Program-made: the position numbers and the translations under genes
In this document: positions 1 to 8,382 of the stretch, one piece after another
Numbering within the stretch: position 1 is the first letter of the stretch
Layout of the letters: every line of letters starts with the position of its first letter
Notes under the pieces: generated by a model
What the model saw: only the letters and a program-made list of their open reading frames with translations
Told to the model about the DNA's origin: nothing
Databases searched by the model: none
Source of the DNA: Aquibium pacificus
GTDB taxonomy: Bacteria; Pseudomonadota; Alphaproteobacteria; Rhizobiales; Rhizobiaceae
Direction of reading: 5' to 3'
Length of the DNA stretch: 64,000 nucleotides
NCBI RefSeq assembly: GCF_040839445.1
Contig: NZ_JBDPGJ010000002.1
Coordinates: 248,001 to 312,000 of the forward strand

Positions 1-104
1 AGGGCGCGTCCAAGAGCATGGAGAAATCCATGACCGAGAAGGAACTCCATGACATGGCCTCGACCAAGCGCAAGGGAAAGCCGGAGCACAAGTCGGACTC
101 CTGA
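1..104 (+). CDS. DUF3008 family small protein, 3' part
   Basis: The open frame begins before the window and ends at TGA 102-104. The visible 33 residues include ASKSMEKSMTEKELHDMAS followed by a KRKGKPEHK tail. That combination is typical of the C-terminus of DUF3008 proteins, which are 50-70 aa, lysine-rich and uncharacterised, and common in rhizobia. The start codon and N-terminus are outside the window. Function is unknown. It lies next to another small stress-associated type of gene (DUF427), which fits the stress-gene character of the region. Confidence 0.7.
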   Translation, partial: GASKSMEKSMTEKELHDMASTKRKGKPEHKSDS

Positions 105-157
105 CGACCGCGAGACCGCGTCTTTCCGACTGAACAAGTCTTGGAATGGGATAACAG

Positions 158-541
158 ATGCAGACGACAGCGACGAAGAGCCTGGAGCCGTTTCGCGGCA
201 CGGTGAACGTGATGTTCCGCGATGCCATGATCGCGTCGACGGACCGGGCCATCGTGGTCAAGGAGCCTGGCAGGGCGTCACTCTATTACATTCCCTTCGA
301 CCACATCTATTTCGAGTTCCTCAAGCAATCGCCGACCACACGGAAGCTGGAGGAGGGCGAGGCGCGGTTCTGGAACGTCAGCGCGGTCGGAGAATCGGCC
401 GACGACGTCATGTGGGCCTTTGATGCGCCCGCCGTGGACTACGGCCTCCTGCGCTCCCACGGCGCCTTCGATTCAGACAAGGTTACTGTCGAGGCGATCG
501 AAGAGCCCGATACGGAACACCGCGTCCACTGGCCGCGCTGA
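158..541 (+). CDS. DUF427 domain-containing protein
   Basis: The product is 127 aa, the usual length for a stand-alone DUF427 protein. The DUF427 pattern is visible: a strand with VMFRDAMIASTDRAIVV near residues 20-35, then SLYYIPFDHIYFEFL (about 47-61), and a WAFDAP segment near residue 89 where DUF427 members typically have a YAW/WAF motif. DUF427 is a small beta fold of unknown biochemical function. The ATG at 158 follows GGGATAACAG, a weak ribosome-binding site. The gene stands alone, 40 bp before the convergent end of the topoisomerase gene. Confidence 0.85.
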   Translation: MQTTATKSLEPFRGTVNVMFRDAMIASTDRAIVVKEPGRASLYYIPFDHIYFEFLKQSPTTRKLEEGEARFWNVSAVGESADDVMWAFDAPAVDYGLLRSHGAFDSDKVTVEAIEEPDTEHRVHWPR

Positions 542-581
542 AGTCCCGCCCTGCCCACATTTCGCCCGCCGCTGCCCGGCA

Positions 582-1643
582 CTACTGGTGCCGCGCGCGC
601 AGCCAGCGCAGGACGGTCGATTCGTCCTCGTCGAGACCCTGAAGGGGCTTTCGCGTGCGGCGGCGGATTTCGGCGATTTCTTCCGACAGCCTGCCCTGTT
701 CCCAGCTCTCGATGACGATCGGGTGGATGTAGCACCGGCGGCAGACGGCGCGCGTGTTGCGCAGCCGCGCCGCCACCTTGTCGATCACCTCGTTGGTCGT
801 TCGGGTCAGTTCGCGTTTGGTCGACGGATGTTCCTTCTGCGCGAACATGTCGGCGGCGTAAATGGTTGCCGACCACGTGCGGAAGTGCTTCGAGCTGAAA
901 TCCGGCCCGGCCGTCTCGTGGATGTACCGGTTGACGTCGTGCGAGTGGACGGGCCGCCGCGTGCCCTCCTCGTCGAGATACTGGAACAGGTGCTGACCCG
1001 GCAGTTCCTCGATGGCACCGACGATGCGCGCGATGCGCCTGTCGGTAAGCTGCAGCTTCCATTCCTGGCCCGACTTGCCGACGAATGAAAAGCGGATGCG
1101 CTGGCCCTCGACCTCCACGTGACGGCTGCGCAAGGTCGTCAGGCCGAAGCTCTTGTTGTCGCGCGTGTAGGCGTCGTTGCCGATACGGATCAGCGTGTTG
1201 TCGAGCAGCCAGACGATGGAGGCGAGAACGCGCTCGCGCGGGGTACCGCGCCGGCGCAGGTCCTGGTCCACGCGCTCCCTGATCCTGGGCAGGGCGCCGG
1301 CGAAATCGACCAGCGAGGAGAACTTCGCCTCGTCGCGACAGGCCGTCCACCCCGGATGGTAGCGGTACTGCTTGCGCCCTTTCTGGTCGCGGCCAGTCGC
1401 CTGAATGTGCCCCGCAGGGTCCGGCGAGATCCACACGTCGGTCCAGGCCGGCGGAATGGCGAGCGACTTGATGCGGGCGATTGCGTCCAGGTCCCCCAGC
1501 CGCCGCCCCTCGGGCGTGAAAAAGGTAAAACCCTTGCCGACGCGACGGCGGCGGATGCCCGGCTCGATGTTGCTGACATAGGCGAGGTCCGCCCGCGCAG
1601 CCGACAGTTCGCGCGCGGCGCTGGCGGTGGGTACCGTATCCAT
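582..1643 (-). CDS. DNA topoisomerase IB
   Basis: The 353-aa product matches bacterial type IB (poxvirus-like) topoisomerases. It relaxes supercoils by nicking one strand through a 3'-phosphotyrosyl intermediate. An N-terminal DNA-binding domain holds AWTDVWISPDPAGHIQATG (about residues 66-84) and GRKQYRYHP. The catalytic domain holds a GKSGQEW lysine motif, KHFRTWSAT (catalytic Arg region), and the nucleophile candidate Tyr305 in CRRCYIHP. Length is normal for the family. The start is 11 bp after the stop of the upstream SDR gene on the same strand, so the two probably form an operon. In alphaproteobacteria the gene is often in stress-response neighbourhoods. Confidence 0.93.
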   Translation of the reverse strand: MDTVPTASAARELSAARADLAYVSNIEPGIRRRRVGKGFTFFTPEGRRLGDLDAIARIKSLAIPPAWTDVWISPDPAGHIQATGRDQKGRKQYRYHPGWTACRDEAKFSSLVDFAGALPRIRERVDQDLRRRGTPRERVLASIVWLLDNTLIRIGNDAYTRDNKSFGLTTLRSRHVEVEGQRIRFSFVGKSGQEWKLQLTDRRIARIVGAIEELPGQHLFQYLDEEGTRRPVHSHDVNRYIHETAGPDFSSKHFRTWSATIYAADMFAQKEHPSTKRELTRTTNEVIDKVAARLRNTRAVCRRCYIHPIVIESWEQGRLSEEIAEIRRRTRKPLQGLDEDESTVLRWLRARHQ

Positions 1644-1653
1644 CCTGCGCAGG

Positions 1654-2634
1654 TCAGTATCCCCCGATGATCGGCAGGATCTCGCCGGTGATGTAGCTGG
1701 AGCAGTGGGACGAGGCGAAGAAGACGTAAGCCGGCGCGATCTCCTCCGGCTGGGCTGGGCGCTTCATCTTCGTCCCGGCGCCGAACTGTTCGACCTGCTC
1801 GGGCGGGCGTTCGGACGGGTTAAGCGGCGTCCAGACGGGACCGGGCGCGACGGCGTTGACGCGGATGCCGCGCGGCAGAAGGTTGGACGACAGCGCCTTG
1901 GTGAAAGCGTGGATGCCGCCCTTGGTCATGGAATAGTCGATGAGTTCCTTGCTGCCGTCGATGCCGGTTATCGAGCCGGTGTTGATGATCGTCGAACCGG
2001 ACGTCATGTGCTCGACGGCGGCCTTCGCCATGTGGAAATAGCCGTAGAGATTGGTCTTGAGGGTCGTGTCGAAATGCTCTTCCGTGAGATCGCCGAGGTC
2101 GGAGGCGTGGTACTGGAAGGCGGCGTTGTTGACGAGGATGTCGAGATTGCCGAACTCGCGCACCGCCTTCTCGACCGCCTGCCGGCAGAAATCCGCCTCC
2201 GTCACGTCGCCGGCGATGAGGAGGCAGCGGCGGCCCTCGTCGACCACGGCCAGCCGCGTCTCCTCCGCGTCGTCGTCCTCGCTCAGATAGACGATAGCGA
2301 CATCTGCGCCCTCGCGCGCGAAGAGGACGGCCACGGCGCGGCCGATCCCCGAATCGCCGCCGGTGATGAGCGCGACCTTTCCTTCCAGCTTCTTCGATCC
2401 GAGATAATAAGGCGCGTCATACATGGGCGCCGGGTCGAGCGCGGCTTCGTCGCCGGGCTTGGGCTGGTGCTGCCTGGGAAAGGGCGGCACCGGATACTCC
2501 CGTGCACCGACCTGCACGGCGCCATTCGAAGAGGAGTTGCCGCGGTCGGCGTCCGCCTTGTCCACCTGACGCTGGATCGAGCGCTGCCTGGAGACTTCGT
2601 CGGCTGCGTCCTTGCGAAATTCGCCATCGGCCAT
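1654..2634 (-). CDS. SDR family oxidoreductase, general stress protein 39-like
   Basis: A 326-aa NAD(P)-dependent short-chain dehydrogenase of the YghA/GSP39 type, with a family-typical N-terminal extension of about 85 residues before the Rossmann core. The cofactor motif TGGDSGIGRA is at 91-100, NNAAF near 169-173, catalytic Ser221 in NTGSITG, and Tyr234/Lys238 in DYSMTKGG. The C-terminus has the usual ITGEILPIIGG. The substrate is not known. An upstream in-frame ATG at 2817 would add 61 low-complexity residues. ATG 2634 is chosen because GAGAGGA lies about 10 bp upstream and because MADGEF begins the conserved extension. Topoisomerase IB follows 10 bp downstream. Confidence 0.9.
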   Translation of the reverse strand: MADGEFRKDAADEVSRQRSIQRQVDKADADRGNSSSNGAVQVGAREYPVPPFPRQHQPKPGDEAALDPAPMYDAPYYLGSKKLEGKVALITGGDSGIGRAVAVLFAREGADVAIVYLSEDDDAEETRLAVVDEGRRCLLIAGDVTEADFCRQAVEKAVREFGNLDILVNNAAFQYHASDLGDLTEEHFDTTLKTNLYGYFHMAKAAVEHMTSGSTIINTGSITGIDGSKELIDYSMTKGGIHAFTKALSSNLLPRGIRVNAVAPGPVWTPLNPSERPPEQVEQFGAGTKMKRPAQPEEIAPAYVFFASSHCSSYITGEILPIIGGY

Positions 2635-2809
2635 GTTGTATTTTCCTCTCGTCTCCCGGCAAGGAAACTCCAGCCGTCGTGATCGTTCGTCTCCGAGGAA
2701 CAGAAATCGTTTTGGGCGATGCTTGTTCCCGAAGGGCATCCGGAGAGACGGAGACGCCCGACGGTGGCCGGCACCAGCGGTCGAGTGGCGGAGAAGAGAA
2801 AGAAACTTC

Positions 2810-3376
2810 ATGAGCAACGCGTTCGATGCGAGATTCTACGACCGTCACGTCGCGGACGTCGCGCAGCGTCTGATCGGCGCCGCGCTTTCACTCGACGGCG
2901 TGGGCGGGATGATCGTGGAGACGGAGGCCTACGACCGGGACGATCCCGCCTCGCACAGCTTTGCCGGGGCGACCGCGCGCAACGCCGCGATGTTCGGTCC
3001 GGCCGGGCACGCCTATGTCTACCGCTCCTACGGGCTGCACTGGTGTTTCAACATCGTGTGCCGCCCGGGCGCGGCCGTGCTCGTACGGGCGCTGGAGCCG
3101 GTGAGCGGCATCCCCGCGATGATCCGCAGACGCGGCATGGAGGATCTGCGCTCGCTCTGCTCCGGACCGGGGAAATTGTGCCAGGCTCTCGCGATCGGCG
3201 GCGAGCACAACGGGCTGCCGCTCGCGCACGGATCGCTGCGACTCGAACTTCCCGACAGGCCGTGCGAGGTGACGGCGGGAACGCGGATCGGCATCAGCAA
3301 GGCCAGGGATCACAACTGGCGCTTCGGCCTCGCCGGGTCGAAATTCGTAAGCAGGGCCTTTCCGACGACGCGCTAG
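2810..3376 (+). CDS. DNA-3-methyladenine glycosylase (AAG/MPG family)
   Basis: The 188-aa product is a base-excision repair glycosylase of the mammalian-AAG fold, which removes alkylated purines. Family motifs are clear: LIGAAL, IVETEAYDRDDPASHSF (catalytic Glu region, about residues 38-54), NAAMFGPAGHAYVYRSYGLHWCFN, VLVRALEP, and the C-terminal GPGKLCQALAI. The GTRIGISKARD segment near the C-terminus is also standard. The start at 2810 follows a purine-rich AGAAGAGAAAGAAA stretch and gives the normal family N-terminus. A longer in-frame reading from 2612 is not supported. It faces away from the SDR gene across a 175-bp intergenic region and adds to the local DNA-repair theme. Confidence 0.92.
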   Translation: MSNAFDARFYDRHVADVAQRLIGAALSLDGVGGMIVETEAYDRDDPASHSFAGATARNAAMFGPAGHAYVYRSYGLHWCFNIVCRPGAAVLVRALEPVSGIPAMIRRRGMEDLRSLCSGPGKLCQALAIGGEHNGLPLAHGSLRLELPDRPCEVTAGTRIGISKARDHNWRFGLAGSKFVSRAFPTTR

Positions 3377-3548
3377 CGGGTCAGGAACGAGAGCGCGCCT
3401 GCCGACGACCTCGGATGCGGGAAGCCACCGCCGCGGTTAGCATCGCGGCCACGCCGCTGATGGAGGGTCATCGTCGTCAGGGGGCGACCGCGCCGTCTTG
3501 CCATGCATCTGGCGCTCCAAGCCTATAGGAGATGCCGCGGGCCGCCTG

Positions 3549-3788
3549 TCATCCCTTCACGTCCGTCTCCGGGCGTGCGTCCCCAGAGGCCTGCTCCTCG
3601 TGCCAGGTGCCGCTCTCGTCCTGGTATTCGATCGCCGCGTTCTCACCGGCCAGGCGATGTTCGGCAGCGGCACCTCGGGCTGCTTCCGCGGCTTCGTCGT
3701 GGGAGGGATACGTCTCGGAAAAGACGTCGCCGACCTTGTACGCCCAGGCGCCATCGTGCTCGACGACTTCGTAGGTGATGCGCGTCAT
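3549..3788 (-). CDS. DUF2188 domain-containing protein
   Basis: A 79-aa protein beginning MTRITYEVVEHDGAWAYKVG. DUF2188 proteins share this pattern of a short beta hairpin (YxVxxxxGxWxV) followed by an AAEAA helix, seen here as SHDEAAEAARGAAAEHRL, and a final strand (IEYQDESGTWHEE). Function is unknown. The start ATG at 3788 is the natural N-terminus. The frame runs open much further upstream only because it lies antisense to ku and ligD. It is divergent from ku1, and a near-consensus EcfG-type promoter sits upstream. Confidence 0.8.
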   Translation of the reverse strand: MTRITYEVVEHDGAWAYKVGDVFSETYPSHDEAAEAARGAAAEHRLAGENAAIEYQDESGTWHEEQASGDARPETDVKG

Positions 3789-3823
3789 GTCGCTTGTTCC
3801 TCGTAGGTTGCAGTTGCCACCGG

Positions 3824-3848
3824 AACAGGATGAGGCGACGATTGTTCC
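3824..3848 (-). promoter_or_regulatory. Candidate EcfG-type promoter for the DUF2188 gene
   Basis: On the minus strand GGAAC (3848-3844) is followed by a 16-bp spacer and TGTT (3827-3824). This is one base from GGAAC-N16/17-CGTT. It lies 36 bp before the DUF2188 start. Confidence 0.45.
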
Positions 3849-3862
3849 TGCGTAGGCGTTCA

Positions 3863-3887
3863 GGAACAATGCACGTCCGGCGTCGTT
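3863..3887 (+). promoter_or_regulatory. EcfG (general stress sigma factor) promoter for ku1-ligD
   Basis: GGAAC at 3863-3867, a 16-bp spacer, and CGTT at 3884-3887 match the alphaproteobacterial EcfG/RpoE2 consensus exactly. The -10 element ends 24 bp before the GTG start of ku1, so the leader would be short. This predicts general-stress control of the NHEJ pair. Confidence 0.75.
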
Positions 3888-3911
3888 ACCGGCGGTGAAA
3901 GGGATTCGGCC

Positions 3912-4781
3912 GTGGCAGCAAGAGCAGTCTGGAAGGGGTATCTCCAGGTCGCCGAACTCAGTTGCGGCGTCGCGCTCTATGCGGCGGCCTCCACGTCCGA
4001 GCGCGTCTCCTTCAACATCCTCAACCGCAAGACCGGGCACCGGGTGCAGCGCCAGTACGTCGACGAACAGACCGGCAAGCCGGTCGAACGCGACGACCAG
4101 GTGAAGGGCTACGAGGTGGCCGACAACCAGTACATCGTGCTGGAGCCGGAGGAGATCGCCGAGGCCGTTCCGCAGGGCGACAAGACGCTGAGCGTGGACA
4201 CCTTCCTCAGCTGTCCGAACATCGATACCGTCTACTTCGACAAGCCCTATTACGTCGCGCCGGCCGACGAGGCGGCGGAGCAGGCCTTCGCCGTCATCCG
4301 CGAAGGCATGCGGGCGAAGAACGTCGCCGCGCTGGCGCGCGCGGTGCTGTTCCGCCGGGTGCGCACCGTGCTGTTGCGCGCCCAGGGACCGGGACTGATC
4401 GCGAACACGCTGAACTTCGACTACGAGGTGCGGTCGGCGCGGGAGGCCTTCTCCGACATCCCGGAGATGAAGATCAAGGGCGAGATGCTCGATCTCGCGA
4501 AGTACATCATCAATACCAAGAAGGGCGAGTTCAAGCCGGACGAATACGACGACCGTTACGACGCGGCGCTCGCCGAACTGGTAAAGGCGAAGATGGAGGG
4601 CCGCGAGATCAAGGCGCCCGAACGCAAGCCCCAGGGCAAGGTGATTGACCTGATGGAGGCGCTGCGCCAGAGCGCGGCGGCGACGGACGCGGGCGGCAAG
4701 AAGAGCGGCGGCAAGAAAGCCTCCTCCTCGAAGCGTTCCGCGAAGGGTGGCCAGGCCGAGCAGCGCAAGAAGGCAAGCTGA
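3912..4781 (+). CDS. ku: Non-homologous end-joining protein Ku (copy 1)
   Basis: A 289-aa bacterial Ku, which forms a homodimeric ring on double-strand DNA ends and recruits LigD. The N-terminal WKGYLQVAELSCGVALYAA, the FNILNRKTGHRVQRQYVD segment (about 34-51), the DDQVKGYE motif and the beta-barrel core are conserved. The C-terminus after about residue 240 is a Lys/Ser/Ala-rich tail (KKSGGKKASSSKRSAKGG), typical of bacterial Ku and thought to bind DNA and LigD. The start is GTG at 3912, directly before the conserved N-terminus. ligD begins 3 bp after the stop, so the two are one operon under the EcfG-type promoter at 3863. A second, divergent Ku follows LigD. Confidence 0.96.
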   Translation: MAARAVWKGYLQVAELSCGVALYAAASTSERVSFNILNRKTGHRVQRQYVDEQTGKPVERDDQVKGYEVADNQYIVLEPEEIAEAVPQGDKTLSVDTFLSCPNIDTVYFDKPYYVAPADEAAEQAFAVIREGMRAKNVAALARAVLFRRVRTVLLRAQGPGLIANTLNFDYEVRSAREAFSDIPEMKIKGEMLDLAKYIINTKKGEFKPDEYDDRYDAALAELVKAKMEGREIKAPERKPQGKVIDLMEALRQSAAATDAGGKKSGGKKASSSKRSAKGGQAEQRKKAS

Positions 4782-4784
4782 TCC

Positions 4785-7373
4785 ATGGCGCTCGAGACCT
4801 ACAATCAGAAGCGCAACTTCGAACGAACCTCCGAGCCCAAAGGCGCCGCGAAGGCATCCAAAGGCGGCAACAGGTTCGTGATCCAGAAGCACGACGCGAC
4901 GCGGCTGCACTACGATTTCCGGCTGGAGATGAACGGCGTGCTGGTGAGCTGGGCCGTGACGCGGGGCCCCAGCCTCGTGCCGGGCGACAAGCGTCTCGCG
5001 GTGCAGACCGAGGACCATCCGCTCGAATACGGAGACTTCGAAGGGACCATCCCGAAGGGCGAGTATGGCGGCGGCACCGTGCTGTTGTGGGATCGCGGGA
5101 CGTGGAGCCCGGTCGGCGACCTGAAGAAGGGCCTCGTCAAGGGCCACCTCGAATTCGAGCTTTCGGGCGAAAAACTGCACGGGCGCTGGCACCTGGTCCG
5201 GATGGCCAAGCGCGGGCGCGAAAAGCGCGACAACTGGCTGCTGATCAAGAGCGACGACGAATTCGCGCGTGAGGAGGACGACACCGACATCCTGGAAGAG
5301 GCGCCGAGATCGGTGAAGACCGGCCGCGACATTCCCGAGATCGCGCAGGAGGCGCCGGGGTGGTCCTCGAAGACGGGGAGGATCGACAAGACGACCGCGA
5401 AGGCGGCCCCGAAGGCCAAACCGGCGAAGAAGGCAGGATCGAAACCCACCACCGCTGCAAAGAAGGCGGAAGTATCTGCTGAACCTTCCGCGACGAGCTT
5501 TCCGAAAGGCAGCCGCAAGGCCGAGCCGCCGGGCTTCGTCGAGCCGCAACTCGCCACTCTGCGGCCCGAGGCCCCGGCCGGGGCGCGCTGGATTCACGAG
5601 ATAAAGTTCGATGGGTACCGCCTGCAGGCGCACCTCGCAGACGGCAAGATCAAGCTCCTGACCCGCAGCGGCCTCGACTGGACCGACAAGTTCGGAACCG
5701 CGGTGGCCGATGCCTTTGCCGGGCTGTCGGCCTCGCAAGCCGTCATCGATGGCGAACTGGTGGTGGAGGCCGGCGGAGGCGCATCGGACTTCTCCTCCCT
5801 GCAGGCCGATCTCTCGGAGGGCCGAGCCGACCGCTTCGTGTTCTATGCCTTCGACCTCCTCTACCTCGACGGGCACGACCTGCGCGGGGCGGCGCTGATC
5901 GACCGCAAGGAGACGCTGGCAAGGCTGATCTCCGGCGCACCGCAGAGCCTGCGCTACAGCGATCATTTCGAGGAAGACGGCGAGATGATCCTGCGGCATG
6001 CCTGCCGCCTCAGCCTCGAAGGCGTGGTCTCGAAGCTTCGTGACGGAAAATACCGCTCGGGCCGCGGCCGGGACTGGATCAAGTCGAAATGTTCGGAACG
6101 GCAGGAGTTCGTGATCGCCGGCTACGTGCCGTCGACCACCTCGGACACGGCCATCGGCTCGCTGGTGCTCGGTCACTATGACGGCGACAGGCTCGTCCAT
6201 GCCGGGCGCGTCGGCACCGGCTTCTCGCGCAAGGTGGCCGAGGACCTGTTCCGCAAGCTCGACGAGATCCGGCGCGACAAGTCGCCTTTCGATGCGCCGC
6301 TCGACGCAGTCTCCAAACGGGGCGTGAAGTTCGTCGAGCCGCAGCTCGTCGCGGAGGTCGAGTTCCGGGCCTGGACCGCCGACGGGATCCTGCGCCATGC
6401 CTCGTTCCGAGGCCTGCGCGAGGACAAGCCACCGACGGAGATCGTGCGCGAAGAGAAGGCTTCCTCCAAGGAAAAGCTGCCGCGCTGGACGGTGAAGCTG
6501 ACGCATCCCGACCGCATCTACTGGAAGGATGCCGGGGTGACGAAGGAGGGGCTGGCCGAGTACTACAGCCAGGCCTGGAGGTTCATGGCGCCGCTGGTCG
6601 TCAACCGGCCGCTGGCGCTGCTGCGCTGCCCGAACGGCTATGACGGGCAGAGCTTCTTCCAGAAACATGCGTGGAAGGGGATGAGTTCGAACATCCTCAC
6701 CGTCCACGACCCCAAGGACAAGTCCGGCCAGCCGATCGTGGCGATCGACGGGTTCGATGGGCTGATCGGGCTCGTGCAGGGCGGCGTGCTCGAAATCCAT
6801 CCGTGGCAGGCCTCGCTGCACGACCTTGAGCGACCGGACCAGATCGTCATGGACCTCGATCCCGGCGACGGCGTGGAGTGGCAGGCAGTCATCGAGGCGG
6901 CGAACGAGGTGCGGGAGCGGATGGAGGTCGAAGGCTTCGCCTGCTTCCTCAAGACCTCGGGAGGCAAGGGCCTGCACGTGGTGAGCCCGGTCAAGCCCTC
7001 GGCGGGATGGGACGAGCTAAAATCTTTCGCCAAAGGCATCGCCGACGCGATGGCGGGCGACAGTCCAGACCGATTCGTGGCCACCGTCACCAAGTCGAAG
7101 CGGCGCGGCAAGATCCTGATCGACTACCTGCGCAACGGGCGGGGAGCGACCGCAGTGGCGCCCTATTCCACCCGCGCACGCGCCGGCGCGCCGGTGTCGA
7201 TGCCGCTGGCGTGGGAAGAGCTTTCCGGAGAGATCGGGCCGGCCTACTTCACAGTGCCCAATGCACCGGCGCGGCTCGCCAACCTGGGGACCGATCCGTG
7301 GGAGGATTTCCGCAAGGCGGAAGTGCCGCTCGGCAAGAGCCCGCCGAAGCGAAAGCGGAAGAAGGCGGCCTGA
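4785..7373 (+). CDS. ligD: DNA ligase D (PE-Lig-Pol, NHEJ)
   Basis: An 862-aa multifunctional NHEJ ligase with domains in the order 3'-phosphoesterase, ligase, polymerase. The phosphoesterase (about 25-180) has HDATRLHYDFRLE (His36, His42, Asp44) and EDHPLEYGDFEG. A Lys/Ala-rich linker covers about 205-245. The ATP-dependent ligase domain (about 250-545) has the KxDGxR motif with nucleophile Lys274 in EIKFDGYR. The primase-like polymerase (about 565-850) has the metal pair Asp690/Asp692 in MDLDPGDG and KTSGGKGLHV. Full length, no lesions. It ends in KRKRKKAA. Its TGA stop is half of a TGATCA palindrome whose other half is the stop codon of convergent ku2. Confidence 0.97.
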   Translation: MALETYNQKRNFERTSEPKGAAKASKGGNRFVIQKHDATRLHYDFRLEMNGVLVSWAVTRGPSLVPGDKRLAVQTEDHPLEYGDFEGTIPKGEYGGGTVLLWDRGTWSPVGDLKKGLVKGHLEFELSGEKLHGRWHLVRMAKRGREKRDNWLLIKSDDEFAREEDDTDILEEAPRSVKTGRDIPEIAQEAPGWSSKTGRIDKTTAKAAPKAKPAKKAGSKPTTAAKKAEVSAEPSATSFPKGSRKAEPPGFVEPQLATLRPEAPAGARWIHEIKFDGYRLQAHLADGKIKLLTRSGLDWTDKFGTAVADAFAGLSASQAVIDGELVVEAGGGASDFSSLQADLSEGRADRFVFYAFDLLYLDGHDLRGAALIDRKETLARLISGAPQSLRYSDHFEEDGEMILRHACRLSLEGVVSKLRDGKYRSGRGRDWIKSKCSERQEFVIAGYVPSTTSDTAIGSLVLGHYDGDRLVHAGRVGTGFSRKVAEDLFRKLDEIRRDKSPFDAPLDAVSKRGVKFVEPQLVAEVEFRAWTADGILRHASFRGLREDKPPTEIVREEKASSKEKLPRWTVKLTHPDRIYWKDAGVTKEGLAEYYSQAWRFMAPLVVNRPLALLRCPNGYDGQSFFQKHAWKGMSSNILTVHDPKDKSGQPIVAIDGFDGLIGLVQGGVLEIHPWQASLHDLERPDQIVMDLDPGDGVEWQAVIEAANEVRERMEVEGFACFLKTSGGKGLHVVSPVKPSAGWDELKSFAKGIADAMAGDSPDRFVATVTKSKRRGKILIDYLRNGRGATAVAPYSTRARAGAPVSMPLAWEELSGEIGPAYFTVPNAPARLANLGTDPWEDFRKAEVPLGKSPPKRKRKKAA

Positions 7374-8195
7374 TCAGGGCGTTGCCTTGCGCTTGCCCTT
7401 CTCGGACTCGACGCTCTTCTTCAGCGCGTCCATGATCGAGACGACGTTGCTCGGCGTCTCCTGCGGCTCGGCCTTCGCGGAGCCCTTTTTCGCCTTCGCG
7501 GGCTTCTTCTTCTTTTTCGCCTCGATGATCTCGAGAAGCTTGTCCTGGACCGGATCCTCCACCATCGAGGGGTCCCAGTCCTTCGTACGCTCCTCGATCA
7601 GCTTCCCGACCAGCCGCATCAGCTTCTGGTCCGGCTTGTCGCGGTCGATGTCGGCGAAATAGTCCTTCGCATCGCGGACTTCGTCGCCGTAGCGCAGCGT
7701 CCAGGCGAGGATTCCTTTGCCGCAGGGTTCGAGCATGACCGCGCGCTCGCGCCGGAAGAGCACCACGCGCGAGATGCCCACCATGTCCGTCGACTGCATG
7801 GCGTCACGGATGACCGAGAAGGCCTCCTCGCCGACCTTGTCGTCGGGCGTCACGTAGTAGGGCTTGTCCTGCCAGATCCAGCCGATGGAATCGCGCGGGA
7901 CGAAGGTCTCGATGTCGATCGTGTGGGTGCTTTCCAGCGCGACGGCGTCGAGTTCGTCCTCTTCCATGACGATGAAGCTGTCCTCGCCGGTGGGATAACC
8001 CTTGACCTGGTCCTCGTCGGGCACCGGCTTGCCCGTGTCGGCATCGACGTACTGGTTGCGGACGCGATTGCCGGTCTTGCGGTTGATGGAGTGAAAGCGG
8101 ACCTTCTCGGCCTCGCTGGTGGCCGGAGTCATCGCCACCGGGCAGGTGACGAGCGACAGCTTCAGGTAGCCCTTCCAGAAATTGCGCGGAGCCAT
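7374..8195 (-). CDS. ku: Non-homologous end-joining protein Ku (copy 2)
   Basis: A 273-aa second Ku paralogue. It shares the core pattern of copy 1 (WKGYLKLSLVTCPV, INRKTGNRVRNQYVD, EDQVKGY, a VVLFRRERAVML strand) but is clearly diverged. It has a Lys/Ala tail (AKKKKKPAKAKKGSAKAE) and then a C-terminal NVVSIMDALKKSVES helix typical of rhizobial Ku2 proteins. The C-terminal helix resembles the KVIDLMEALRQS stretch of copy 1. It is transcribed towards ligD, and the two stop codons abut. A perfect EcfG-type promoter lies 29 bp upstream, so both Ku genes appear to belong to the general stress response. Rhizobia commonly carry several Ku genes with possible heterodimer formation. Confidence 0.95.
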   Translation of the reverse strand: MAPRNFWKGYLKLSLVTCPVAMTPATSEAEKVRFHSINRKTGNRVRNQYVDADTGKPVPDEDQVKGYPTGEDSFIVMEEDELDAVALESTHTIDIETFVPRDSIGWIWQDKPYYVTPDDKVGEEAFSVIRDAMQSTDMVGISRVVLFRRERAVMLEPCGKGILAWTLRYGDEVRDAKDYFADIDRDKPDQKLMRLVGKLIEERTKDWDPSMVEDPVQDKLLEIIEAKKKKKPAKAKKGSAKAEPQETPSNVVSIMDALKKSVESEKGKRKATP

Positions 8196-8223
8196 GCTCT
8201 TCCCGCCTTTTCGAACCGACAGG

Positions 8224-8249
8224 AACGCCGCATCGGGCCGGCTTGTTCC
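8224..8249 (-). promoter_or_regulatory. EcfG promoter for ku2
   Basis: On the minus strand GGAAC (8249-8245), a 17-bp spacer and CGTT (8227-8224) match the EcfG consensus exactly. The -10 is 28 bp before the ku2 start at 8195. Confidence 0.75.
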
Positions 8250-8382
8250 GCAAGCGACGAAGGGAGGGATGCGGACCCCGCCGCGCCAGACGCTCCTGTC
8301 TGACCGTCCTCAACTCCGAGCCGCGACCCGGTTCGGGCGGAAGAAGGCTTGCGGTACAGGCGGCCCGTTCCCAACACTTCCC

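Noticed and set aside
2699..2729. EcfG-type promoter in the SDR/glycosylase divergent region
   Set aside because: GGAAC-like boxes face each other (GGAAC...GTTCC), but neither direction has an NGTT box at 16-17 bp; at best GATT, two mismatches.
3549..6977. Very long open frame (over 1100 codons) on the minus strand opposite ku1 and ligD
   Set aside because: It is the codon-position shadow of high-GC genes. Only its last 79 codons (DUF2188) look like a protein; the rest has no family resemblance and lies antisense to clear Ku and LigD.
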